Assembly (NCBI GenBank): GCA_036245525.1 | Contig: BTPG01000004.1 | Span: 212,443,801-212,507,800, forward strand | DNA: 64,000 nt | Origin: Semisulcospira habei | Lineage: Eukaryota; Mollusca; Gastropoda; Semisulcospiridae | Direction of reading: 5' to 3' | The notes under the pieces: model-generated | Seen by the model: the letters and a program-made list of their open reading frames with translations, nothing else | Database searches by the model: none | Told to the model about the DNA's origin: nothing | In this document: positions 1-8,000 of the stretch, piece by piece | How the letters are laid out: every line of letters starts with the position of its first letter | Position numbering within the stretch: position 1 is the stretch's first letter | Translations under genes and position numbers: made by a program

Positions 1-3000
1 AATGTTCAAAACCCTGGCTCATCTAGTTTAAGAAACGTGTTTCACACAACAAACTTACCCATATCCAATACTAATAATGTTTACGAATCAATAGAAAACT
101 CTTTTTCTGTCATACAACAAAATCTTCTCACAGGCAGTGTTAAGATTCAGATTGTTGCAAAAATCGAATTCACTAGAATGGGCGGTGAATTAATTGTATC
201 GTATATATCAACAAGACAACACACTGTTAACACAAGAAGAGAATTAGAGAACGTGTTTAGAGACAGACTATTACCAGACTTCCTTCAGGCGATTGACAGT
301 GCAAAAATGAAGGGGTCTGGTTGGCACGAAGGACATGTACATGAACTACAACTAAAACAGTCAAGGTATCATCCTATTTTAGGTAAAGCATGGTTGCCAC
401 TGCCAACAGAAGTAGTAAACAAAAAGGCTGTCGTCAACATACAGAACAATGACAACTATTGTTTCATGTGGTGTGTGCTTGCTAAACTACACTTTGTAAA
501 AATAAAACCTGAACGTGTATCTAACTACACCAAATTTGTAAATGAACTCGATTTTAGTGGCATTGAGTTCCCTGTTAAAATAGAGGACATAGATTTGTTT
601 GAAAAACTAAATCCTGGTATATCTGTGAATGTGTTTGTGTGGGATAATGAATCTGAGAACAAGTTGCAACCAATTAGAGTATCACCACTGGCACCAACCT
701 ATGGGCAGTCAGAAGATAAACATGTTGACATGTTATTAATCGGCGATGACAATAACTTTCACTACACAATTATTAGGAATATGTCACGTCTAATTCATAA
801 TCATACAACAAAACACAAGGGCAAACAGGAATTTTGTAATAGATGTTTACAGAGGTTTTCTTCTATTGCAGTGGCACATAAACACGTCCTGCATTGTAGG
901 TCAGCTGATGACATACAAACTGTACTTAAGTATCCAGAGCCTGGTAGTCAAGTGTATTTTAAGAACTATGGGAATCAGCAAAAGCTGCCGTTTGTAGTGT
1001 ATGCTGATTTTGAATCACTGGTTGTTCCGTATGAAGATCCTGTTCCAGAGTCATTACCAAAGACTATAAAGTTGAGTGACCAAGTGGTGTGTTCTTTTGG
1101 ATACATTATTGTTAGGTCAGACGGTCTTCATTCAGAACCTGTTATCTACAGGGGTGAAAATGCAGCTTGTCTGTTTTTAACAAAAATGAGACATCTGTAT
1201 AGTCAGGTAGTGCAGTATCTCACAACATGTCAGATGCCTTTGGTGATGACAGAAGAAGACAAATTAAAATTTGATACAGTTGAGATGTGTTGGATTTGTG
1301 AACAGCCTTTAGGTGGTGATAAAGTTCGTGACCACAATCACATAACTGGGCGTTACAGAGGTGCTGCACATAACAATTGTAACTTGTTATTAAAAATAGA
1401 TCCTAAGACATACAAGTTGCCAATCTTTTTCCACAATCTCAAAGGGTATGATTCACACATTATCATGCAGGCTGTAGATGAGTCGTACAAAAACATAAGT
1501 TGTATTGCCCAGACAACCGAGAAATACTTAACTTTTAGGTTAGACAAATTAGCATTTTATGACTCCATGCAACATTTGTCTTTAGGTCTTGCTAGTTTGG
1601 CAGAAGGACTGACTGAGTATCCAATAACGAGTAAATATTTTGAACCAGACTTAATTAAGAAAGGTGTCTATCCTTATGAGTACATTGATCACTGGGTTGT
1701 GTTTGAGGAAACAAGACTGCCACCAAAAGAGAAATTTTATTCCACACTAACTGGAAAAGGTATTTCTGACTCTGAATACCAACATGCACTTGATGCGTGG
1801 GGGAAGTTGGGGTGTCAGACAATTGGTGACTACCATGACCAGTACTTGAAAGCTGACGTTTGCTTACTAGCAGACGTATTTGAAAGTTACCGTGAAAAGG
1901 GTCTATTGCACTACAAGCTTGACCCTGCCTTTTACATAACTAGTCCTGGCATGACATGGGATGCATTTTTGAAATCCAGTAAGATATCTATAGACCTGTT
2001 GTCTGATCGTATGATGGGTGAAATGGTGGAACGTGGATTGAGAGGAGGCATTAGTATTGCAGCGAACAATTACGCCAAGGCCAACAACAAATATCTAGAT
2101 GACCTTGGGTTTGACCCCTCAAGGTCAAGGTCATTCATTACCTATGTAGACGCTAACAATTTGTATGGCTGGGCAATGTGTGAATTATTGCCCTTGAAAA
2201 ACTTTTGTCTGTATGATTTGTCACAGTATGACATAACAGAGTCAGGGTTAATTAACAATATTATGAATCTTGACCGAAACGACACGAAGGGTTGGATCTT
2301 TGAAGTCGACCTGGAGTACCCACACCACCTACACGATTACCATAATGATTATCCCTTAGCTGTTGAGAAAATGAGTTTGACAGGGAAAAAAGAAGACACT
2401 AAACTTGTACCGAATCTGAATGACAAATTCAATTACGTTTGTCACTATCGCTTGCTGCAGTTTTACATCAGACATGGGTTGGTACTAAAGAAAGTTCACA
2501 GAGGAATTCAATTTGATCAGAGTGCTTTCATGAAAGATTACATAATGAAGAACACAACCCTTCGTGCCAGAGACGGCAACACTGCATTTGACAAAGACTT
2601 CTTTAAGCTTATGAACAATGCCTGTTTTGGCAAGACTATGGAAAATCCTCATCACCGCAAAGATGTGAGACTGGTCACAACTGAATTGGGTGCAATTAAA
2701 CTTACAGGTAAGCCACAGTATACAGGGTATAAAGAGTTTCATTCATCATTGTATGCTGTGTCACTCAAAAAAAAGATTGTCAAACTGGACAAGCCAGTAT
2801 TCATTGGTATGGCAATTCTTGAGTTGTCAAAACTGTTGATGCTTGAATTTTATTATGATTACTTTAAGCCAAAGTATCCTGACTGCCGTCTGTTATACAC
2901 TGACACTGACTCTATGATCATTGATGTGTGTACTGAAGACTTTTATGAAGACATGAAAACAGAGTTACACATGTATGACACATCTGATTATCCTAAAGAC

Positions 3001-3462
3001 CATCCACTGTTTAGCACACAAAACAAAAAAGTGCCTGGTAAGTTTAAGGATGAACTGAATGGTGTGCCAATAGTTGAGTATGTTGGACTGAGATCAAAAA
3101 TGTATTCTATACTGCACCAAAAGGGTAGTCAATCCAAAGCCAAAGGAATTAAAAAAACAGCAATAAAAAATAAAGACATACGTCATGAACATTACAAGCA
3201 AGTGTTAGATGGTGCATTGATGCCTGATTATCCAAACAAGTCACTGAGATCAAATAAACATAATCTTGAAATGATTCAAACACACAAAAAGTCACTGGCA
3301 GTTGGGGACACGAAAAGAGTGTTTCACACTAAGGAAAAGGCTTATGCACCCGGACATTACAGGCTCAAATTATCTGAAGACATTTGTGATGAACTGGTTG
3401 ATGAATTAATCGATGAGTTAGTTACTGAAATGAGTAACGGTGTCTGGGGGAATAATCTGTAA
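1..3462 (+). CDS. Polinton/adintovirus-type protein-primed DNA polymerase B (5' partial)
   Basis: Replicative family B polymerase of a Polinton/Maverick-like element. The frame is open from base 1, so the true start is left of the window; GTG at 37 is only an internal codon. Numbering from base 1, exonuclease motif I (ADFESL) has its Asp near residue 336, followed by FHNLKGYDSH (Exo II) and YLKADVCLLADVF (Exo III). Polymerase motif A is YVDANNLYG (Asp about 717), motif B is FKLMNNACFGKT (about 869) and motif C is YTDTDS (about 968-970). All catalytic Asp residues are present. A CxxC...CN cluster with a DHNH/TGRYRG core, resembling an endonuclease VII-type zinc site, sits between Exo I and Exo II. 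A second Cys/His cluster (CNRC...HKHVLHC) lies upstream. An N-terminal NNDNYCFMWCVLA block is shared with other animal Polinton polymerases. The gene converges on the integrase and overlaps it by 45 bp. No internal stop is seen. Confidence 0.93.
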   Translation, partial: NVQNPGSSSLRNVFHTTNLPISNTNNVYESIENSFSVIQQNLLTGSVKIQIVAKIEFTRMGGELIVSYISTRQHTVNTRRELENVFRDRLLPDFLQAIDSAKMKGSGWHEGHVHELQLKQSRYHPILGKAWLPLPTEVVNKKAVVNIQNNDNYCFMWCVLAKLHFVKIKPERVSNYTKFVNELDFSGIEFPVKIEDIDLFEKLNPGISVNVFVWDNESENKLQPIRVSPLAPTYGQSEDKHVDMLLIGDDNNFHYTIIRNMSRLIHNHTTKHKGKQEFCNRCLQRFSSIAVAHKHVLHCRSADDIQTVLKYPEPGSQVYFKNYGNQQKLPFVVYADFESLVVPYEDPVPESLPKTIKLSDQVVCSFGYIIVRSDGLHSEPVIYRGENAACLFLTKMRHLYSQVVQYLTTCQMPLVMTEEDKLKFDTVEMCWICEQPLGGDKVRDHNHITGRYRGAAHNNCNLLLKIDPKTYKLPIFFHNLKGYDSHIIMQAVDESYKNISCIAQTTEKYLTFRLDKLAFYDSMQHLSLGLASLAEGLTEYPITSKYFEPDLIKKGVYPYEYIDHWVVFEETRLPPKEKFYSTLTGKGISDSEYQHALDAWGKLGCQTIGDYHDQYLKADVCLLADVFESYREKGLLHYKLDPAFYITSPGMTWDAFLKSSKISIDLLSDRMMGEMVERGLRGGISIAANNYAKANNKYLDDLGFDPSRSRSFITYVDANNLYGWAMCELLPLKNFCLYDLSQYDITESGLINNIMNLDRNDTKGWIFEVDLEYPHHLHDYHNDYPLAVEKMSLTGKKEDTKLVPNLNDKFNYVCHYRLLQFYIRHGLVLKKVHRGIQFDQSAFMKDYIMKNTTLRARDGNTAFDKDFFKLMNNACFGKTMENPHHRKDVRLVTTELGAIKLTGKPQYTGYKEFHSSLYAVSLKKKIVKLDKPVFIGMAILELSKLLMLEFYYDYFKPKYPDCRLLYTDTDSMIIDVCTEDFYEDMKTELHMYDTSDYPKDHPLFSTQNKKVPGKFKDELNGVPIVEYVGLRSKMYSILHQKGSQSKAKGIKKTAIKNKDIRHEHYKQVLDGALMPDYPNKSLRSNKHNLEMIQTHKKSLAVGDTKRVFHTKEKAYAPGHYRLKLSEDICDELVDELIDELVTEMSNGVWGNNL

Positions 3463-4389
3463 TTCTTCTCTGACAAATGCCCTCTGGGGTGCAGGGACAT
3501 ACAGATAATATATTGTTGCGTCAGGACCAGGAATTATTTTTTTTATATTGTGCACAGACGTTGACCAGATTGGGTCTGTTGCCCTGCGTCTGTCGTCGTT
3601 CTCAGCCTCCCCTGGTTGATATAGATATCTCACCTGTTTAGTAAATAAACTTGTGTCTGGCGCTGGGGTTGGGGTTGGTCCTGTTTTTGGTTCTGTAATT
3701 GTTTTCAATTTAATAGCATCAGCAGGCTTAGGATGGCCTTCATTGTTCATTGCTTTTATCACATGTGGTAATCTCTTTACCCATTCAGTGTTCCGGGTGT
3801 CATGCATAAGTTCCTTAGAATACTGATAGCTGAAAAGTCTTTCTGATAACTGTTTGTTAAAGTTCTCTACAATTGCCTGTGATCTGTGTATGCCTGGAAT
3901 GCCGCGTCTGACCAGTACGCTGTGCTTTGCAAATAACTGATTAACTGCGCCCTTAAATTCAGATCCGTCATCAACTTGAACAAGTCTGGGGTATCTTAAA
4001 GGGCCTCGACTATATATTTTTGTTAATGCTGTAGCAACAGTGGTAGCTGTTTTGTCAGATATGGGTTCAGCGTCTTTATATCTTGAAGCAATGTCTACAA
4101 CAGTCAGTGCGTACTTGTATCGTTTCTTTCTTATTGTGTCATGTGGTAGGAACAGGAGGTCCATTTGGTGTGTGTCATTTGGTGATGTGTTCTCAAAATG
4201 AGGTCTTGTTATCTTTCTTGGAGCAGGGAGATATATCTGCCAAATTGCCTGTCTCTGTAACCATTGTTTGATTTGATTGAGTGTTATATCTCCGCCCACA
4301 GCGGCATGTAATTTCTGAATAGCTGTTGCTCCTTTCCAATAGCCTGATGGAGAGTAATATATTTTCGATAGTTTATTTTCGGCTGCCAT
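3418..4389 (-). CDS. Polinton retroviral-type integrase (rve/DDE)
   Basis: DDE integrase that inserts the linear viral or transposon DNA into the host genome. The core has HQMDLLF (first Asp), VQVDDGSEF (second Asp) and IVENFNKQL (Glu), with 34 residues between the second Asp and the Glu, close to the D,D-35-E arrangement of retroviral integrases. I chose ATG 4389 (MAAENKLSK) over an in-frame ATG 36 bases upstream because the protein then starts just inside the end of the preceding ORF (17-bp overlap). The N-terminus is helical with no clear HHCC zinc finger. The C-terminus (QVRYLYQPGE...) fits an SH3-like or chromodomain-type tail. The 3' end overlaps the polymerase gene tail-to-tail. The frame is intact, so the enzyme could be functional. 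Confidence 0.92.
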   Translation of the reverse strand: MAAENKLSKIYYSPSGYWKGATAIQKLHAAVGGDITLNQIKQWLQRQAIWQIYLPAPRKITRPHFENTSPNDTHQMDLLFLPHDTIRKKRYKYALTVVDIASRYKDAEPISDKTATTVATALTKIYSRGPLRYPRLVQVDDGSEFKGAVNQLFAKHSVLVRRGIPGIHRSQAIVENFNKQLSERLFSYQYSKELMHDTRNTEWVKRLPHVIKAMNNEGHPKPADAIKLKTITEPKTGPTPTPAPDTSLFTKQVRYLYQPGEAENDDRRRATDPIWSTSVHNIKKIIPGPDATIYYLYVPAPQRAFVREELQIIPPDTVTHFSN

Positions 4390-4807
4390 TTTTTCTAGCA
4401 ATGAAAACTCCTGTAAAATAAACAAATGTCATTCCCACTAGAACAAAGATTATCTCTCCATTTCTTTGTTCTGTACTCGGTTTGTAATAGTCACTTAGTT
4501 TCGGTTTTGGGATAGACATGTCTTCACCCGTGACAAGAAAATATTCCCTGATTGCTTCGTCTGTATTTGAAAATGTATGTTGTGCGTGGCCTTCAAGCTT
4601 CAATCTTTCATTGATGAACTCAAGTTTCTCAATTCTATTCTTTTCATATTCTTGTTGCGCTTGAGCGAGTTTCTCAGACGCTTCATTATGACGCTTCATT
4701 TCTTCTGCAGATTCTTCTCTACCCATTTTTGAAAAGAGATAATTAGAGCCACTGAACGCGAGGGCATTAACAACTGCCCCACCAATCATAATAGCTATCG
4801 TCGCCAT
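4373..4807 (-). CDS. Polinton accessory membrane protein, two TM segments plus coiled coil
   Basis: A 144-residue protein with an N-terminal hydrophobic segment (IAIMIGGAVVNALAF), a charged helical, coiled-coil-like middle of about residues 30-75, and a C-terminal hydrophobic segment (IIFVLVGMTFVYFTGVF) followed by basic residues. I recognise this architecture and the AVVNALAFSGSNYLFSK start from Polinton-like elements of corals and other invertebrates, where its function is unknown. The upstream stretch on the minus strand is AT-rich (AAATAAAAATAAT). The gene overlaps the integrase start by 17 bp, which implies co-transcription. A virion membrane-active or assembly role is inference. Confidence 0.7.
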   Translation of the reverse strand: MATIAIMIGGAVVNALAFSGSNYLFSKMGREESAEEMKRHNEASEKLAQAQQEYEKNRIEKLEFINERLKLEGHAQHTFSNTDEAIREYFLVTGEDMSIPKPKLSDYYKPSTEQRNGEIIFVLVGMTFVYFTGVFIARKNGSRK

Positions 4808-4818
4808 ATTATTTTTAT

Positions 4819-5049
4819 TTACATAGAAACATTTTCGGGAATAATTCCTTGCTTAACAAGAAAATCTTTTGTCGCAATCGACGCTGTGACAACTACAATT
4901 AGCTTAGCGCTGTCTTCGAAATCGAGTCTACTCAGGTCTGCTGATTTCATTTTGAGTAGACTTTTCCCCAGCATAGAATAAGCTACTGCTAATTCACTGA
5001 TTACAGCAGAGTGGTACACAAGGTTCATTATGTTCTTTGAGTCATTCAT
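4819..5049 (-). CDS. Small Polinton conserved protein, 76 aa
   Basis: A 76-residue protein containing YSMLGKSLLKM, LDFEDSAKLIVVV and ASIATKDFLVKQGIIPENV. Small ORFs with these blocks recur beside the two-TM protein in invertebrate Polinton-like elements. One amphipathic or hydrophobic stretch (KLIVVVTASIATKDFLV) could associate with membrane. Only 11 bases separate its stop from the next gene. Function unknown. Real coding status is supported by the AT-rich leader and the gene packing. Confidence 0.6.
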   Translation of the reverse strand: MNDSKNIMNLVYHSAVISELAVAYSMLGKSLLKMKSADLSRLDFEDSAKLIVVVTASIATKDFLVKQGIIPENVSM

Positions 5050-5085
5050 TTTCTAAGTCAAGAAAAATTAAAATAATATTTTTAT

Positions 5086-5547
5086 TTACTGCATATAAAA
5101 TGGGTCAACGGCTTTGGATGTTACTGGTAATGTGGCGACTTCTGGTTTTGTTTTTGGAGTGTCTGATTTTTTGGTCACTGTACGAGTCTGTGGTTTGTAT
5201 TTTTTGTATAATTGATACCCTACGTAACCAAATCCGACAACAAATCCGACAATTATATATTTTGTTGATTGAGGTTCGGGGTCGGGGTCAGGGTCAGACT
5301 TAGTTGTTTGTCTCTCACTTTGATGAAGGTGTGACGGTACTGACACAGGTCCTGACGATCCTGACGGTGGATCAGTTACATGAGTCTTTTCTGTTTGTGC
5401 CTTAAGCTGTAATTTTTTTTGCCTATTATATTCAGCTAATCTTTTTCCAGCCTCAACCCTGCCTGGACTTTTAGCCTTAGTCACAGTTTGAACCTGCGTC
5501 AAAACTGGACTGGGGTTCGGTGGTGGAGTTGTCTGGGTTTCGTCCAT
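5086..5547 (-). CDS. Basic Polinton protein with one TM segment, 153 aa
   Basis: The N-terminal half is proline-rich and basic (KSPGRVEAGKRLAEYNRQ, a block I recognise from invertebrate Polinton proteins). A TM segment (YIIVGFVVGFGYVGYQLY) near residues 96-113 is followed by a Lys-rich tail. A DPDPDPEP acidic repeat precedes the TM. It overlaps the neighbouring upstream gene by 71 bp in a different frame, consistent with compact viral coding. Possible roles are core condensation or membrane interaction (inference). Confidence 0.6.
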   Translation of the reverse strand: MDETQTTPPPNPSPVLTQVQTVTKAKSPGRVEAGKRLAEYNRQKKLQLKAQTEKTHVTDPPSGSSGPVSVPSHLHQSERQTTKSDPDPDPEPQSTKYIIVGFVVGFGYVGYQLYKKYKPQTRTVTKKSDTPKTKPEVATLPVTSKAVDPFYMQ

Positions 5548-6004
5548 TTTCTTCTGCAGTAAAATTTATTTTCGAAAAATCAATATGACTCCCAGTAACA
5601 AGAAGAGTTACTACAGGTGCAAGGTAATTTCCAAACTTGTAAAACATGATACATGCTAATTTGCCAATTGAACTTGAAACAATAGGATTGCTTTCAAGGT
5701 CGTGTGAAAGACTGTCACTATCCACAGGTAGAAAGTGACTCACTGCTTTTGTGTATAGGCATACAAGAGATCGACTTAAATCACGTGTCATTAGTGAAGC
5801 GATGTGGTTTTCATATTTTGAATGAAGCTTGATTAGCTCGTCAGCGGTGAGAGATTCTATGTCGTCTGTCATGTATTGTTTCCCGAGATAAGCCTTTGAT
5901 TTGCCTGAGACAATTACAGAAAGAAGGCGCTGTTTTTTCGAGTCTAAGTCTTTGTTCTCAACAGCATTGATATCATTCAATAGAAGGATTTCATCAGGGT
6001 TCAT
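5477..6004 (-). CDS. Polinton accessory protein, 175 aa
   Basis: A helical protein with ESLTADELIKLHSKYE, a central LVCLYTKAVSHFLPVDS block and a hydrophobic stretch (YLAPVVTLLVTGS) around residues 128-140. The AVSHFLPV...YGxYLAP-type pattern recurs in Polinton-like elements of invertebrates. The start at 6004 follows an AT-rich spacer (TTTTAAAATAACAATATAA on the minus strand). Function is not known; its position between the ATPase and the membrane proteins suggests a virion-related role. Confidence 0.6.
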   Translation of the reverse strand: MNPDEILLLNDINAVENKDLDSKKQRLLSVIVSGKSKAYLGKQYMTDDIESLTADELIKLHSKYENHIASLMTRDLSRSLVCLYTKAVSHFLPVDSDSLSHDLESNPIVSSSIGKLACIMFYKFGNYLAPVVTLLVTGSHIDFSKINFTAEENGRNPDNSTTEPQSSFDAGSNCD

Positions 6005-6044
6005 TTATATTGTTATTTTAAAAAACAAAACAAAAAACAAAAAA

Positions 6045-6656
6045 TTAATTTACTAACCCATACCCTGTGGGCTGATCTGTCTTTAAAATGAGCTTTAGAT
6101 GCTTAGTTGATTTCAGTTTATTTTTTACATCATCACGTTCATGTTTATTTGGTATGACATCATTCTCTCTGAGACAGTCTTCAAAGCTGTCACGGTCCTT
6201 GCAGTAAAACAAACAGATAAACTTTAACTGTTCTCGAAAATCTTTCAGTACAGCATTATATTTCTGAGTGAGAATCCATACACTGACGTTTGCGTGTCTA
6301 CCACTGAAAGCAAGTTCTGCTAGATTGTTTCTCTTCTTGACAATGTCTTTCTCTGCTGAACAGTCATCAACAATAAACAATGTTGGCTGTCCTTCAAATT
6401 GCTTGTAAAAATATTGTAGGTAGTCATTCAGTTTCTTTTCAGGGTCAACTAAGTATATGTTGTTGTCAGTCCAAATGAATAAACGATTGTGATAAGCTTT
6501 GTTGTGTTTAATAGTAGGACAAAATATTACAATGTTTTCAAAGTGGTGTATGTATCTTGTTTGTAAGAGGTTAAGAACAAATTCAGTTTTCCCACACCCT
6601 GTGGCACCACAAAACAATCCACAGTGTGGGTCGAGTGTCATTAAGCTCAGGTTCAT
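6045..6656 (-). CDS. Genome-packaging ATPase (FtsK/HerA-type, Polinton)
   Basis: The A32-like packaging ATPase that is a core gene of Polintons and adintoviruses. The Walker A motif GATGCGKT lies at residues 17-24 and the Walker B-like FIVDDC at 94-99, followed by LAFSGRHANVSVWILTQKY, the sensor-like segment typical of these ATPases. ATG 6656 was chosen because it leaves a 19-bp spacer after the capsid ORF and places the P-loop at the usual distance; the upstream in-frame ATG at 6692 would overlap the capsid ORF. The length of 203 residues is normal for the family. The frame is intact. Confidence 0.9.
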   Translation of the reverse strand: MNLSLMTLDPHCGLFCGATGCGKTEFVLNLLQTRYIHHFENIVIFCPTIKHNKAYHNRLFIWTDNNIYLVDPEKKLNDYLQYFYKQFEGQPTLFIVDDCSAEKDIVKKRNNLAELAFSGRHANVSVWILTQKYNAVLKDFREQLKFICLFYCKDRDSFEDCLRENDVIPNKHERDDVKNKLKSTKHLKLILKTDQPTGYGLVN

Positions 6657-6675
6657 TTTAATACACAATATAATT

Positions 6676-7185
6676 TTAATATATGTGTCCACTTAGTCTA
6701 CTGTCTTGTATATTGAGTTGTGCATCATATATCAGGTACAAATATATGTTTATGGCTGCAGCAGTTTCAACCTTCTTTTGTATCTGAATTGTTATTCCAT
6801 CACTACCGTTCTCGACAGTTCGACCTGACCCATGAAGGTAATCATCATCTGTACTACGAAGGTCTAGCCACAGTGCATACTTGTTTGTAAGGTATTGTCC
6901 GATCCTAACATCATACAGATGTAGATCTTTGCACGCAATGTTTGCTGGTTTATCTCTAATCCTTCCACCCGCAAAATACTTTGTGATCTCATCGTAGTGT
7001 TGATAAGGTAACAAACCTGAAGCGTACACTTGATTAGGGCGGCCTTCGATTGTGCAAGACAAATGTGTAATCTTAGGATTGTAGAATTTTTCTGAATCCC
7101 ATTTATATGGATCTGCTGGTTCAACAAACAACATAAGAATACCTTTCAGTGACCTAGCTGGTGTGTTCAAGTTTATGTTCCACAT
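6676..7185 (-). CDS. Major capsid protein, C-terminal part (double jelly roll)
   Basis: 169 residues matching the C-terminal jelly roll of Polinton/adintovirus major capsid proteins: WNINLNTPARSLKGILMLF, then PYKWDSEKFYNPKI and a YLYLIYDAQLNIQ-type strand near the end. The reading frame is open about 36 bases upstream of the ATG, and the residues there also look capsid-like, so the ATG is probably not a true start. The N-terminal part lies immediately upstream in the other frame. Together the two make about 430 residues, which is usual for the family. Whether this is a frameshift mutation, a sequencing error or a recoding site cannot be decided from the sequence. Confidence 0.82.
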   Translation of the reverse strand: MWNINLNTPARSLKGILMLFVEPADPYKWDSEKFYNPKITHLSCTIEGRPNQVYASGLLPYQHYDEITKYFAGGRIRDKPANIACKDLHLYDVRIGQYLTNKYALWLDLRSTDDDYLHGSGRTVENGSDGITIQIQKKVETAAAINIYLYLIYDAQLNIQDSRLSGHIY

Positions 7186-7189
7186 CGGG

Positions 7190-7960
7190 TCACTCTTGTC
7201 TTTGGGTATTAAACTGTCTAATCACACGGTCATAATAAATTGGCAGTCTTGACTGGTATTGATTTTGAATGAGTCTGGCTAGTTCAATGTGTGTGACAAT
7301 TTCATATTCCAAAGAAATGTTAGAGATCTTATATGTGGCATTGGGATCAGATGATTTGATAACTTTGGAGTAGTCATTGAAAGTTAGTTCAAAGCTCAGA
7401 CGGTCATTCAGTGCCCCTTGATAATAAGGCAAATGAGCTGTGAGGATTTCAAACTCAAGTGGAATGTAAAATCTAGTTCCATATGTTTCAGCTATAATAA
7501 CTTCCTTTGGTACCCCAGTAGTTGTTTTGTCTCCGGCATTGATTCGAAGTTTACCAACATTATCTGGCTGTATGCCTTGGTAAATACGGTCTTCTCGTTC
7601 TTCTCTTGTGAGCCAAAGATCTTTATAACAGTAAAATACATCTGAGTCATCAAGACTAAACACTTCCTGTCCTTCAAGTTTTACTTTAATAGATCTAACA
7701 ATTGCTCTGCCAAGATTGTCAACCAGTGTTCTGTTTACATCTGCGTCTGATGATAGTTCAATATTAAATGCTAGGCGTGCAGTGCCAGGAACAATAACGT
7801 CACTGGGACCTAGGTTTGGAAACTTGACTGTAAGTGTTTGGTTCTGGTCTATGGTACTTGGATTGTTCGTGATGACTATCGATTGTCGAATGGCCTTAAC
7901 ACCCAGAGGCTCACGTAGTTTTCTGTATGGGTCTAACTTTGATCCGTAAGACTGTGTCAT
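7190..7960 (-). CDS. Major capsid protein, N-terminal part (double jelly roll)
   Basis: 256 residues from ATG 7960 (MTQSYGSKLDP); the in-frame ATG at 7975 is less likely because it leaves only 25 bases to the divergent gene. VIVPGTARLAFNIEL, AIVRSIKVKLEGQEVF and FYIPLEFEILTAHLPYY are typical of the first jelly roll of Polinton and adintovirus hexon-like proteins. The frame stops at 7190-7192, where the remaining capsid sequence continues in the +1 frame. It shares a 40-bp spacer with the divergent gene at 8001. This major virion subunit forms pseudo-hexameric trimers in related viruses (family knowledge). Confidence 0.85.
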   Translation of the reverse strand: MTQSYGSKLDPYRKLREPLGVKAIRQSIVITNNPSTIDQNQTLTVKFPNLGPSDVIVPGTARLAFNIELSSDADVNRTLVDNLGRAIVRSIKVKLEGQEVFSLDDSDVFYCYKDLWLTREEREDRIYQGIQPDNVGKLRINAGDKTTTGVPKEVIIAETYGTRFYIPLEFEILTAHLPYYQGALNDRLSFELTFNDYSKVIKSSDPNATYKISNISLEYEIVTHIELARLIQNQYQSRLPIYYDRVIRQFNTQRQE

Positions 7961-8000
7961 TTTTATTATGCACAATAAAAAATAATAAATTAATAAAACA
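7961..8000. promoter_or_regulatory. 40-bp bidirectional spacer between divergent virion genes
   Basis: Both strands must initiate within 40 bp. The spacer is almost pure A/T and holds TTTTTATTATGCACAATAAA, a near-palindromic element. Similar TTTATT/AATAAA strings precede nearly every ATG in the element, for example at 4808-4830, 10476-10499, 11208-11228 and 12105-12132. They may act as TATA-like promoters, polyadenylation signals, or both. This is inference from position and composition. Confidence 0.45.

Noticed and set aside
37..39. GTG at 37 as polymerase start
   Set aside because: The frame is open to base 1 and the family protein is longer at the N-terminus; this is a window-edge truncation.
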